From Moritella marina ATCC 15381 (GTDB lineage: Bacteria > Pseudomonadota > Gammaproteobacteria > Enterobacterales > Moritellaceae): 64,000 nucleotides of DNA. Positions 47,063 through 55,466 of the stretch are shown in pieces. Under the pieces are notes generated by a model. That model ran no database searches, had not been told where the DNA came from, and saw only the letters and a list, made by a program, of their open reading frames with translations. Made by a program: the position numbers and the translations under genes. The stretch lies in contig NZ_CP044399.1 of the NCBI RefSeq assembly GCF_008931805.1, positions 434,001-498,000 of the forward strand, read 5' to 3'. Positions within the stretch are counted from its first letter, which is position 1. Each line of letters starts with the position of its first letter.

Positions 47063-47496
47063 GTGTCTGTTATAAACCTAATGTCATGTCTTAGTATGAT
47101 CTAAGTCTGATTATTATAAATATGTTTATAATAAGTTAAATTTATTTTAAACATACAAATAACTCTTAAATATAGCTTATTTACAACAGCTTATAGATTA
47201 ATAGTAACTTCCCCATGTAATCACATTGTTGAATAGTAATTATTTAGATTTGAAGTTTAATGTTTATATTTCATTTAAATTTGATTTATTGAGTGGCTTT
47301 GTTACTTAAAATTAAATTTTTACGCTGCTTTTGGTCTTTAAAGCCATGCATATAACTGATGTCATTCATCTGGTTGTACCTGTTGTTTTTTTACGTTATA
47401 ACTTTTCTGCACTCGAACGGGACAGGTTGTCATTATGGGTGCGCGACATTGCCGTCATAACTAAGTTGGCGATAACTTAACGATAAAGGATTAACT
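47063..47496 (+). other. Upstream region of the lipase gene
   Basis: This is about 430 bp of very AT-rich DNA, with no gene and no repeat. Promoter boxes and an activator site for the lipase are expected here but I cannot identify them. AAAGGATTAACT before ATG 47497 is the ribosome site. Confidence 0.5.
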
Positions 47497-48486
47497 ATGT
47501 TAAAAAAAACTCGGACTTTACTTCCTGTCTTAGCTGGAGCCTTGTGCTTCATGGTTACACCCGCTCAAGCGGATACCTCGGGTAAAACCAAATACCCTGT
47601 GGTATTAGTGCATGGCCTCGCTGGTTTTGACAGTGTACTCGCAGACTATTTTTATGGTGTGAAAGGGGCATTAGCAGATGTTGGTGCGACAGACGTGTAT
47701 ACGCCACAAGTCAGTGGTTATGATACCAGTGAAGTACGTGGCGAGCAGTTACTGAGCTATTTAGAGCAACTTAGTGCCGTCACGGGCGCTGAGAAGTTTA
47801 ACTTAATTGGCCATTCGCAAGGTGGTATTGATTCTCGCTATGTGGCGTCAGTTCGACCTGAGCTGATCGCGTCGGTTACCTCTGTGGGGTCGCCGCATCG
47901 AGGTTCTGGTACTGCGGATGTTATTAAGGATTCGCCATTAGAAGGTCCAGCGATGGCGATTGGTAACGCGGTTGCCAGTTTACTCGCTGTTGCGACTGGT
48001 AATAATGATAATGCTGTTAATGCAATGGGATCATTAGAGGCGTTGAACTCTAAAGACGCAGCGATTTTTAATGCGAAATACCCTGAGGGTTTAAGGCAAG
48101 GAGAATGTAAAGCGACGCCAAGTTATAACGCCGGTTCTTGGTACTGGCCAAACTGGGTGTATGACTATTCAGTCAATGACGGTGAGCATAACGTTAACGG
48201 TGTATCGTATTACTCATGGGGCGGTACATATAATCCTGTATTCAATTCTAATGTACTTGATCTTGCTGATGGCTTATTAGCGGTAACGTATCTTACGATA
48301 GATGAAGAAAATGATGGGGTTGTTGGACGCTGTTCTACTCATTTAGGTAAAGTCATTCGTGATGATTACACCATGAACCACGCGGATGAAATTAATGGCA
48401 TGTTCGGCTTACGTGGTTTAGGCAGTACGAGTCCTTTACCTTTATATTCGGCACACGCGAAGCGTTTAACAAGCGCTGGGCTGTAA
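47497..48486 (+). CDS. lip: Secreted triacylglycerol lipase (family I, foldase-dependent)
   Basis: This is a 329-residue extracellular lipase. The signal peptide is LLPVLAGALCFMVTPAQA (cleavage about residue 25). The oxyanion region is YPVVLVHGLAGFDS, the nucleophile serine lies in GHSQGGIDSRYVAS (about residue 107), and aspartate and histidine follow in the DGVVGRCSTHLG and MNHADEINGMFG segments. Two cysteines (in GECKAT and GRCSTH) can form the disulfide of Pseudomonas-type lipases. The foldase gene follows, so the enzyme should fold in the periplasm with its help and leave by type II secretion. Confidence 0.93.
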   Translation: MLKKTRTLLPVLAGALCFMVTPAQADTSGKTKYPVVLVHGLAGFDSVLADYFYGVKGALADVGATDVYTPQVSGYDTSEVRGEQLLSYLEQLSAVTGAEKFNLIGHSQGGIDSRYVASVRPELIASVTSVGSPHRGSGTADVIKDSPLEGPAMAIGNAVASLLAVATGNNDNAVNAMGSLEALNSKDAAIFNAKYPEGLRQGECKATPSYNAGSWYWPNWVYDYSVNDGEHNVNGVSYYSWGGTYNPVFNSNVLDLADGLLAVTYLTIDEENDGVVGRCSTHLGKVIRDDYTMNHADEINGMFGLRGLGSTSPLPLYSAHAKRLTSAGL

Positions 48487-48603
48487 TACACTAATTTGAA
48501 CATGGGGTAAGCACTGTGGATAAATGACAGTGCTTATTTGTTCACAGGACTTATTTTTTCAAGTACTTATTTATTTACCGAACCGCGTTCGATGGAGCCT
48601 GTC

Positions 48604-49710
48604 ATGTCATTTAAATCAACACCGCTTATCATGGTTATTGGGTTATTCGTCGTCATTGCAGTTGTGGGGGGCACATTATTATCGTCAGACGATGAAGCAG
48701 CCATTTCAGTAAAATCAACATCGCCGATTTTATCGGAAATAGTCGTAAAGCAAACGAGCTATCCATTAGCGCCAGAAGCGATTAACGCCCTCGTTAATCG
48801 GGGGGATGACGGGCTTGTTGAGGATACCGAACGACAAGCTGTGCCGTTGTTATTACCTAGCTCCTTGTTAGGTGCTGTATTACCACTAACACTGGATGTG
48901 AATGAATTGGGTGAATTGGTTATTAACAAAAAAATTCAGCATTTATTTGATTTTTATCTGTCGGCAATGGGAGAAGAAAGTCTCGACATTATTGTTCTGC
49001 GTATAAAGCACAGCCTGACATCGCAGCTTACTGATCCTGCATTGACTCAAAGTATGGATATATTTTCGGGCTATCTACAATATTTAAATGAAGTGACTGT
49101 GATTAAGCAGCAATTTGAGCAAGGTGCTGATCCTGAAAATAGTGGTGAATATACCTTAGACAAGGTAATTGAAGTGCGTGACATGGTTCTCGATGCGCGC
49201 ACTAATTATCTTGATGATGATGTTATTGCGGCTTTTTTCGGTCAAGCAGATGAGTACGAAGATTACATGTTAAGTTTGGCTAAGATTAATAAGGATACTG
49301 GATTAAATAGCGCTGAAAAACAGGTGGCGAAGGCAGCGTTAGATACAACTGCACCGGAGTGGTTATTGACGCAACAGCATAACGCGAATCAACTCAATGA
49401 ATATCGAGATCAGTATCAAGCTTTAGAAGCGCAAGGCGCGAGTCAACGAGAACTACAAGATTTAACCCAACAATCATTTTCACCTGAAGTGGCAGATCGT
49501 TTAGCCGCACTGGAGGTTAAACGTGAACAGTGGCAGGTTAAGCTAGCTGAATATAGAGAAGAACTGGCTGTTATTAAGGATAACGCGGGCGATGAAAGCA
49601 GCGATAGTGAGCAACAACAGCTCGACATTGCCCAATTACGGGAGGCTTATTTTAGCCCCCAAGAAATTAAACGCGTCAGTGCTTTAGATGCTATCGATAG
49701 GGCGCGTTGA
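48604..49710 (+). CDS. lif: Lipase-specific foldase (lipase chaperone)
   Basis: This is a 368-residue inner-membrane-anchored steric chaperone for the preceding lipase. I start it at ATG 48604, six bases after GGAG; earlier in-frame starts have no ribosome site. There is a single N-terminal helix (LIMVIGLFVVIAVVGG), a linker, and then mini-domain 1 with LPSSLLGAVLPLTLDVNELGEL and the Lif motif region HLFDFYLSAMGEE (about residues 120-132). The rest is helical and rich in Gln/Glu, as in other foldases. Its 3' end overlaps the convergent glgX gene by 27 bp. Confidence 0.92.
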   Translation: MSFKSTPLIMVIGLFVVIAVVGGTLLSSDDEAAISVKSTSPILSEIVVKQTSYPLAPEAINALVNRGDDGLVEDTERQAVPLLLPSSLLGAVLPLTLDVNELGELVINKKIQHLFDFYLSAMGEESLDIIVLRIKHSLTSQLTDPALTQSMDIFSGYLQYLNEVTVIKQQFEQGADPENSGEYTLDKVIEVRDMVLDARTNYLDDDVIAAFFGQADEYEDYMLSLAKINKDTGLNSAEKQVAKAALDTTAPEWLLTQQHNANQLNEYRDQYQALEAQGASQRELQDLTQQSFSPEVADRLAALEVKREQWQVKLAEYREELAVIKDNAGDESSDSEQQQLDIAQLREAYFSPQEIKRVSALDAIDRAR

Positions 49711-51726
49711 CACCGCTTTCTTAGTAACAATAGCATCTGCGGCAACTTGATGACCCTTAACGGTATCATTAACACCACTGCGTTGTAATACCACCATCGA
49801 ACGGCCTGCAAGTTGATAGTGATCGTTTACATTTAATGGCGCAAGGTGCATTGAACTCGTATCACAAACGCGATGCCAAATTGGCGGTACATCCGGTAAT
49901 TTGAAATCGACAGGCGTATCTATTTGATTGAATAATAATAGTAGCTCGTCGCCATCAGTATTAAGCCCGAGATGTAGCCCTAAGCAATTTTGATGCTCCC
50001 AGTCATGTTGTTGCATTACTTCGCCATTGCTGCAGTACCAGCTAATACGGTGATTATTACGACCATCACCAGTAAATGCGTCAATGAATGGCAGCATGTA
50101 TTGTTTACGCGCTGCGATCATCTTACTTAACCAGTCTTGGAATTCTTGTTTTAATTCGTCCATTTGCCAGTTTAGCCAGCTTATTGCATTATCCTGGCAG
50201 TAAGCATTATTGTTACCGCCTTGCGTATGCGACACGGTATCTGCAGCTAACAGATGCGGAATGCCAAAACTAAACAGTAAAGTTGTGATCAAATTACGTT
50301 TTTGCTTTTCACGAAAGGCGATTATTTCGACATTATCGGTGATGCCTTCAATACCACAATTATATGAGCGGTTATCACCATGACCATCGCGATTATTTTC
50401 ACCATTAGCACAATTGTGCTTATCGTTGTAAGACACTAAATCTTGTAAGGTGAATCCGTCATGGTATGCAATATAATTGACGGGTAATTTATGCGGCCAG
50501 CGGCCACCACTAAAGAAGTGGCGCGAGCCCATAATACGGGTCGCAAAATCTTTTAAGTAGCCATGGTCACCACGCCAAAAGCTACGTACAGTATCACGGA
50601 ATTTATCATTACATTCGTTCCAGCCATCGGGGAAATAACTTAATTGGTAGCCATCAGGACCAATATCCCAAGGTTCTGCAATAAGTTTTGTCGGCTGTAA
50701 AATAGGGTCTTGGGCAACGGCGTGAAAAAAAGGTGCTTGTTGGTTGAAGCGATCGCCGTTACGACCCAGCGTTGCGGCCAAATCAAAACGGAAACCGTCA
50801 ATATGATATTCACTCACCCAATAACGTAAGCTGTCCATGACTAAATTAAGGCTGGCCTGGTGAGTTAAATCTAAGCTGTTACCACAACCTGTGTAGTTAC
50901 GTAGGCCATTTTCATTGCGTAAATAATAACGCTTGTCGAGAGCTTTAAGATTGAATATAGGACCATCTTGGCCACCTTCTGCTGTATGGTTAAAGACCAC
51001 ATCTAAGATCACTTCGATACCATTTCGGTGCAGCTCGCGGATTGCGGTTTTTAACTCGGCTACCGCATCGATGGTTGCATAACGAGGATCTGGAGCCATG
51101 AAGGCGAGGGTACTATAACCCCAAAAATTGACGCCTTGTTGCTTTAATAAATGCGGTTCATGCATACACACGGCAACAGGTAACAGTTGTACACTGGTAA
51201 TACCTTGTTCTTGTAATAATTTAATATTGGCTGGGTCTGCTAATGCTTGATAACTGCCTGGCGCAGCAGATGTTATCGCGGGGTTTAATTGGCTAAAACC
51301 TTTGGTGTGTGTCTCTAATAAAATGGTTTCAGCAAGTGGTACATCAGGAGGGGGAACATCTTGCCAATCAAATGTATTATCGGTAACGAGTGCTTTTGCC
51401 ATATGCCAGCTTTTGTCGGCGCTGTAGGGCGGCTGATAATAAGGGGCTTTGCTTACTGCTTTTGCGTAAGGGTCAAGCAATAACCAGTCTTCACCCTCTA
51501 TATAGCTTGAGAAACCATACTGCTGACCAGCGCTAATATCGCTGATGAAGATATGGTGAATACCCGCATATTTGTTTTCGATAGTAAAACTGCGTTGGGT
51601 TTTGCCATTAAATAATACCAGCTGCAAATTGGCACAGTCTGGTGCGTATATCGAAAAGTTACAGCCTTGTGGTTTTGAGCTGCTGGCAGATAGCAAGTTT
51701 GCTCCAAGGGGATAAGGTTTTGACAT
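49684..51726 (-). CDS. glgX: Glycogen debranching enzyme GlgX
   Basis: This 680-residue GH13 isoamylase-type enzyme cleaves alpha-1,6 branches of glycogen limit dextrins. It has an N-terminal CBM48-like domain (LGANLLSASSSKPQGCNFSIYAP) and a catalytic barrel with ILDVVFNHTAEGG, GFRFDLAATLGR (nucleophile Asp), IAEPWDIGPDGYQ (acid Glu) and YHDGFTLQDLVSYNDKHN. No glgA, glgB, glgC or glgP genes are nearby, so it stands apart from the usual glycogen cluster. It is convergent with lif, overlapping by 27 bp, and shares an upstream DNA element with the LamB-type porin at 58174, which suggests shared control of maltodextrin and glycogen use. Confidence 0.93.
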   Translation of the reverse strand: MSKPYPLGANLLSASSSKPQGCNFSIYAPDCANLQLVLFNGKTQRSFTIENKYAGIHHIFISDISAGQQYGFSSYIEGEDWLLLDPYAKAVSKAPYYQPPYSADKSWHMAKALVTDNTFDWQDVPPPDVPLAETILLETHTKGFSQLNPAITSAAPGSYQALADPANIKLLQEQGITSVQLLPVAVCMHEPHLLKQQGVNFWGYSTLAFMAPDPRYATIDAVAELKTAIRELHRNGIEVILDVVFNHTAEGGQDGPIFNLKALDKRYYLRNENGLRNYTGCGNSLDLTHQASLNLVMDSLRYWVSEYHIDGFRFDLAATLGRNGDRFNQQAPFFHAVAQDPILQPTKLIAEPWDIGPDGYQLSYFPDGWNECNDKFRDTVRSFWRGDHGYLKDFATRIMGSRHFFSGGRWPHKLPVNYIAYHDGFTLQDLVSYNDKHNCANGENNRDGHGDNRSYNCGIEGITDNVEIIAFREKQKRNLITTLLFSFGIPHLLAADTVSHTQGGNNNAYCQDNAISWLNWQMDELKQEFQDWLSKMIAARKQYMLPFIDAFTGDGRNNHRISWYCSNGEVMQQHDWEHQNCLGLHLGLNTDGDELLLLFNQIDTPVDFKLPDVPPIWHRVCDTSSMHLAPLNVNDHYQLAGRSMVVLQRSGVNDTVKGHQVAADAIVTKKAVSTRPIDSI

Positions 51727-51749
51727 AAATCACTCACACTCTGTTTGTT

Positions 51750-51841
51750 AGCTGGGTCACATTTATTGGTTAACTTCATCTTATGTAATTCAGATAGTTA
51801 AAAGGAGCTTTGACACGAATAAACATGATCCAGTTAACACT
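51750..51841. promoter_or_regulatory. Two-part element upstream of glgX (copy A)
   Basis: AGCTGGGTCACATTT starts at 51750, and AAACATGATC-C-AGTTAACACT covers 51821-51841. The same two blocks, with one or two changes and a spacing of 70 instead of 71 bp, occur at 57851-57941 before the porin gene. This may be a shared operator pair. The binding protein is unknown. Confidence 0.55.
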
Positions 51842-51882
51842 AAAGTTATAATGTTTGGTTAAAAAGCAGCTGGTAAGGCAAT

Positions 51883-51933
51883 AAAAATGCCTGTTAGTGA
51901 TATGAAGTGACCCCATTAAGTTGGGCATTTTTT
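51883..51933. repeat. Hairpin containing an IS-end-like sequence
   Basis: AAAAATGCC (51883-51891) pairs with GGCATTTTT (51924-51932). Inside it, TGAAGTGACCCCATTAAG and the following TTGGGCA resemble the terminal repeat of IS150-group elements as I recall them. It is probably a relic of an insertion, or a terminator for the convergent flank. Confidence 0.35.
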
Positions 51934-51960
51934 AGTGTGGCGTAATTGACATTTTTCTGT

Positions 51961-52527
51961 TTAACGTTTGTGATGTTGTGCTTTTATATCTTCTTTAGTG
52001 ATATAACCATCACTGTTGGAATCTAGCTTATCAAAGTATTGGTTCATTTCTTCTTTGGAAATTTTACCATCACCATTGGTGTCCATTTTATTGAATATCA
52101 TGCCTTTGTGGTTTCTACCTTTATGATGCTTACCTTTATTTTTCATATCGGCTTTAGTGATGAAGCCATCGTTGTTCGCATCAAATTTATCAAAGTTTTC
52201 GGCTAGACGGCCAGTGGCCTCATCTTTTGAGATCTTACCATCATTGTTGGTGTCCATTTCGTCGAATATCTTGCCTTTATGATGCTTACCTTTGTTGGGT
52301 AAATCTGCTTTGCTAATGAAACCGTCGTTGTCAGTATCGAATTTATCAAAATGCTCAGCTAAACGACCCGTTGCTTCTTCTTTTGATACTTGGCCATCTT
52401 GGTTGGTGTCCATTTGCTCAAAAGACACATGCTTACCTTGCTTGTTATCATTATCTGCATAAGCAAATGTCGTGGTTGTCATTGCTGTTAATAAGGCGGC
52501 GGTAATAAATAATGTTTTTTTCATCAT
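51961..52527 (-). CDS. Exported six-EF-hand calcium-binding protein
   Basis: This is a 188-residue protein with a signal peptide (LFITAALLTAMTTTTFAYA). The mature part is almost entirely EF-hand loops: DTNQDGQVSKEE, DTDNDGFISKAD, DTNNDGKISKDE, DANNDGFITKAD, DTNGDGKISKEE and DSNSDGYITKED. All six have the D-x-[ND]-x-D-G pattern expected to bind Ca2+. They form three pairs; pairs 1 and 2 are an internal duplication that includes ATGRLAE and NKGKHHKG, joined by Lys/His-rich linkers. It is probably periplasmic. The next genes upstream encode a BaeSR-like two-component system, so this may be a calcium-sensing output or partner of it. The function is not known. Confidence 0.88.
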   Translation of the reverse strand: MMKKTLFITAALLTAMTTTTFAYADNDNKQGKHVSFEQMDTNQDGQVSKEEATGRLAEHFDKFDTDNDGFISKADLPNKGKHHKGKIFDEMDTNNDGKISKDEATGRLAENFDKFDANNDGFITKADMKNKGKHHKGRNHKGMIFNKMDTNGDGKISKEEMNQYFDKLDSNSDGYITKEDIKAQHHKR

Positions 52528-52690
52528 GTACTCACTTATTGCTGGTTGTTAGTCTTAAACAAGGTTAACTCGCTGTGGGTTAACCTGTTGATGGAGTAAC
52601 TATAAGCAACAAATGCGCAGGAATTATGGAGGAAATGTGGAGATTACGCACAATATTAAAAAAGATTAAAATAATGACAATGTTAAGTGA

Positions 52691-53362
52691 TTACAGTGTA
52701 AAACGATAACCAACCCCGTAAATGGATTTGATGTATTCATTGTCAGGCGCCGCATCTTGTAATTTCTTACGTAAGTTCTTAATGTGACTATCGATGGTAC
52801 GGTCGGTGACTAAGCGATGGTCGGCATAAATTTTTTGCATCAATTGGTCACGGTTAAAGACTTGACCTGAGTGCTGGTTAAAAAAGCTCAGTAGGCGAAA
52901 TTCCGCGGGTGTTAGAGTGAGTTCATTACCATCAAATGTCGCTTTCATCTGCTCATCATTAATTCTGAGGCCATGCTGTGCTGTCACCTCGACGGTACGA
53001 CGTAATACATTTTTGATTCGAGCGACCACTTCACGCGGGCTATATGGTTTGCAGATATAATCGTCAGCGCCGAGTTCAAGGCCTAATAAGCGATCGATTT
53101 CATCGACACGCGCAGTGGCCATTACCACGGGCACTTGGCTAAAGGTTCTCAATTCACGATAGATATCAAGGCCATCACGATTCGGTAGCATTAAATCTAG
53201 GATCAGTAGATCAGGGTTGTGTTTTTTTACCCAACCAATCACGTCTAGACCATTAGCAATGATGTGAGTTTGAAACCCCGCTTGTGCTAGGTATTCACAT
53301 AAAACGATAGCCAGTGACGGCTCATCTTCAACCACGAGTATTGTTTTTGCTGATTGTGTCAT
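52691..53362 (-). CDS. baeR: Response regulator, OmpR family (BaeR-like)
   Basis: This is a 223-residue two-domain regulator. The receiver domain has VVEDEPSL (acidic pair), LLILDLMLPNRDGLD (phospho-accepting Asp about residue 56), MATAR and YICKPYSPREVV (Lys). The C-terminal winged helix contains LTPAEFRLLSFFNQH and VTDRTIDSHIKNLRKKL, which closely follow E. coli BaeR. It starts 3 bp after the kinase gene. It could control the EF-hand gene 163 bp downstream; that is inferred from position. The symbol reflects similarity, not proven orthology. Confidence 0.85.
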   Translation of the reverse strand: MTQSAKTILVVEDEPSLAIVLCEYLAQAGFQTHIIANGLDVIGWVKKHNPDLLILDLMLPNRDGLDIYRELRTFSQVPVVMATARVDEIDRLLGLELGADDYICKPYSPREVVARIKNVLRRTVEVTAQHGLRINDEQMKATFDGNELTLTPAEFRLLSFFNQHSGQVFNRDQLMQKIYADHRLVTDRTIDSHIKNLRKKLQDAAPDNEYIKSIYGVGYRFTL

Positions 53363-53365
53363 GGG

Positions 53366-54781
53366 TTAATTATCCTTAATCGGAAGAGATATAGTTATTT
53401 TTAAGCCGCCAAGTTTAGAGTGCTGCGCACTGATATCGCCATGATGCATCTTGACGATGTTTTCACAAATCGACAAGCCTAAACCGGAGCCGCCATTAGC
53501 ACGACTACGAGATTTATCGACCCGATATAAGCGGTCAAATAGTTTGGGTAAGGCGTCATCGGGCACGCCTGGCGCACTATCTTCAATCGTTAATACGATA
53601 CAGTCTGGTGTCTGCTGCAGGTTAATATGTATTTGCCCATTGGGGTTGGTATAGCGGTAACTGTTTTCAAACAAGTTACCAATTAACTGTGCGATTGATT
53701 TGGCATCTGCGTGCAATAGCGAGCATTGGTTATTATCGTATAGACGTTCTATCGCAATATGTTTATCCGCTAAACGCACCTCATTTTGGTTGGTAATATT
53801 ACTGATTATATTCGTGATATCCACCTTGTGAGTCGTATCGATAAGTACACCACTGTCAGAGAGAGATAACGAATATAAGTCATCCACTAATCGGGTAAGG
53901 GTCATGACTTGATCGTGCAATGAGCTGATGTATTTAGGCTCAGGTTTGCGGATTCCATCTTCAATGGCTTCTATTTCACTGAGTAAAACTGCAATGGGTG
54001 TGCGCAATTCGTGAGATATATCCGATAACCATTGTTCCCGAGAATGCTTTTGGGTCTTGAGTGTGGTGGTCAGTAGATTAAAGGCGATCGATAATTCGGC
54101 CAATTCATCTTTACCACGCACATCAATTTGATAATCAAAGTTACCGTTTGATAATGATTTTGCCGCGCTATCTAGGTTTTTCAATGGTTTTAAAAAATGG
54201 CGTACTAATAAGGCGGCAACAATAAACGAAAATAAAGCTGCCCACGCGGCAATCCAATAAAAGTTATCTAGTTGTTGACGCAGAAAACGTTCAGCAAGGC
54301 GACCTTTAATACTTTCGCGTTGTATCACCGATAACCAACCGACGGTTCTGTTGTTGTTAATCACAGGGATCTTGGTTATTTGAATATTATTATGTAAACG
54401 ACGTAAGTTCTTCGGGTTGCCGATAATCGATTTACCGCTTTTATTGAGTAAGTTTAAACGCGCTTCAAGGCGATTAAAGCTGGGCTTGTAGTTTTTTCGT
54501 TCGGGGTGATTTTTAGATGGACTCGGGTGCTCGCCAATATTTTGCAGTAACTGTGCCCACAACTTTGGCTCTCCCTGGATCCCTTTCCAGCCTTTTTGAG
54601 CTGAATAATAATCACTTATCCGCTCTGCTAGGGTTTCAATTTTTTCAATCTCACTTTGGTTTAAGTAACTTTGTAAGCCGTTTTGAAAGCTATTATTTAT
54701 CAACAGTGCCATACCAGCCATCATTATTAAGCTAATAAACATCAGGGAGATAAACAATTTATGGAAAATGGTTAAACGCAT
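53366..54781 (-). CDS. baeS: Sensor histidine kinase (BaeS-like)
   Basis: This is a 471-residue membrane kinase. It has TM1 at about 10-30 and a periplasmic sensor of about 135 residues (basic, no known domain seen). TM2 at about 170-190 (FYWIAAWAALFSFIVAALLV) leads into a HAMP domain (LKPLKNLDSAAKSLSNGNF). The HisKA phospho-His is in SDISHELRTPIAVLLSE (about residue 255) and the ATPase part has NLFENSYRY, DSAPGVPDD and GSGLGLSICENIV. It is paired with the response regulator immediately downstream. BaeS in E. coli reacts to envelope stress; the signal here is not known. Confidence 0.85.
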   Translation of the reverse strand: MRLTIFHKLFISLMFISLIMMAGMALLINNSFQNGLQSYLNQSEIEKIETLAERISDYYSAQKGWKGIQGEPKLWAQLLQNIGEHPSPSKNHPERKNYKPSFNRLEARLNLLNKSGKSIIGNPKNLRRLHNNIQITKIPVINNNRTVGWLSVIQRESIKGRLAERFLRQQLDNFYWIAAWAALFSFIVAALLVRHFLKPLKNLDSAAKSLSNGNFDYQIDVRGKDELAELSIAFNLLTTTLKTQKHSREQWLSDISHELRTPIAVLLSEIEAIEDGIRKPEPKYISSLHDQVMTLTRLVDDLYSLSLSDSGVLIDTTHKVDITNIISNITNQNEVRLADKHIAIERLYDNNQCSLLHADAKSIAQLIGNLFENSYRYTNPNGQIHINLQQTPDCIVLTIEDSAPGVPDDALPKLFDRLYRVDKSRSRANGGSGLGLSICENIVKMHHGDISAQHSKLGGLKITISLPIKDN

Positions 54782-54882
54782 TTAAGTGACCTTTGAAGGA
54801 GTAATCGAGTTTATTATATGCGTTAGTGGTTGATTGTGGAAAGTAAAAAGTGAGTATCCTCAGCTGTTCATTTTAACAATGA

Positions 54883-54910
54883 ATAAAGCCCATACAAAGA
54901 TGGGCTTTAA
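54883..54910. terminator. Hairpin downstream of the lipoprotein gene
   Basis: AAAGCCCAT (54885-54893) and ATGGGCTTT (54900-54908) form a 9-bp stem with a 6-nt loop. It follows the lipoprotein gene stop (54931) on the minus strand and probably ends that transcript. Confidence 0.75.
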
Positions 54911-54930
54911 GTTAATGTCGATGAAATTCG

Positions 54931-55458
54931 TTAATCAAGATTAAGTGTGATGGTATTACCGCTGAGAAGAACCTCACTGTAACGGGTTGTCGCATCTTGC
55001 AATGATACAACTTCGGCAAGCAGTTTTTGTTGTTGGTTTAAAACATAAATCTGCCCTGAATAACTGCAAGTATCAGAGTTTATTTGCATTACTTTACCCT
55101 TGGGATCAGGAATAAATGTAGGAGCTGAAGAGGCATCGTAGTCTTTGTAAATATTAATATTACAGGGCTGAGCATTATTAGAGGTTATCTGTAATTGCAT
55201 TGTTGTCGATGCGCGAAAATTTAGCGTACTTGGTGCAGTAACGTTGAGTAAACTATTGCCATTGCTTGCTGTGGGAATAAAGCTGTCTTCATTCTCAGTC
55301 AATACTTGTTTCGGCCCATCGATAGTTGTTGTTGTTGTTGCTGCCGGCGCCGGCGTATTTCCTACCGGCACGTTCCCTGATGGTGAGTCGCTACCACCAC
55401 AGCCTGTCATCGAGATAGTCGCCACAGTACAGATAAGTAATTGTTGTTTATAATTCAT
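54931..55458 (-). CDS. Small exported lipoprotein
   Basis: This is a 175-residue protein. I start it at the ATG giving MNYKQQLLICTVATISM, followed by the lipobox TGC (Cys about residue 19), so it should be a lipoprotein; a longer frame begins 16 codons earlier inside the LruC gene. After the cysteine comes a Ser/Pro/Gly/Thr-rich linker, then a beta-rich domain of about 130 residues with STTMQLQITSNNAQPCNINIY and CSYSGQIYVLNQQQKLL (two cysteines). No family is recognised. It lies 8 bp after the LruC-domain gene and is surely cotranscribed with it. Confidence 0.75.
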   Translation of the reverse strand: MNYKQQLLICTVATISMTGCGGSDSPSGNVPVGNTPAPAATTTTTIDGPKQVLTENEDSFIPTASNGNSLLNVTAPSTLNFRASTTMQLQITSNNAQPCNINIYKDYDASSAPTFIPDPKGKVMQINSDTCSYSGQIYVLNQQQKLLAEVVSLQDATTRYSEVLLSGNTITLNLD

Positions 55459-55466
55459 CGCGATAC

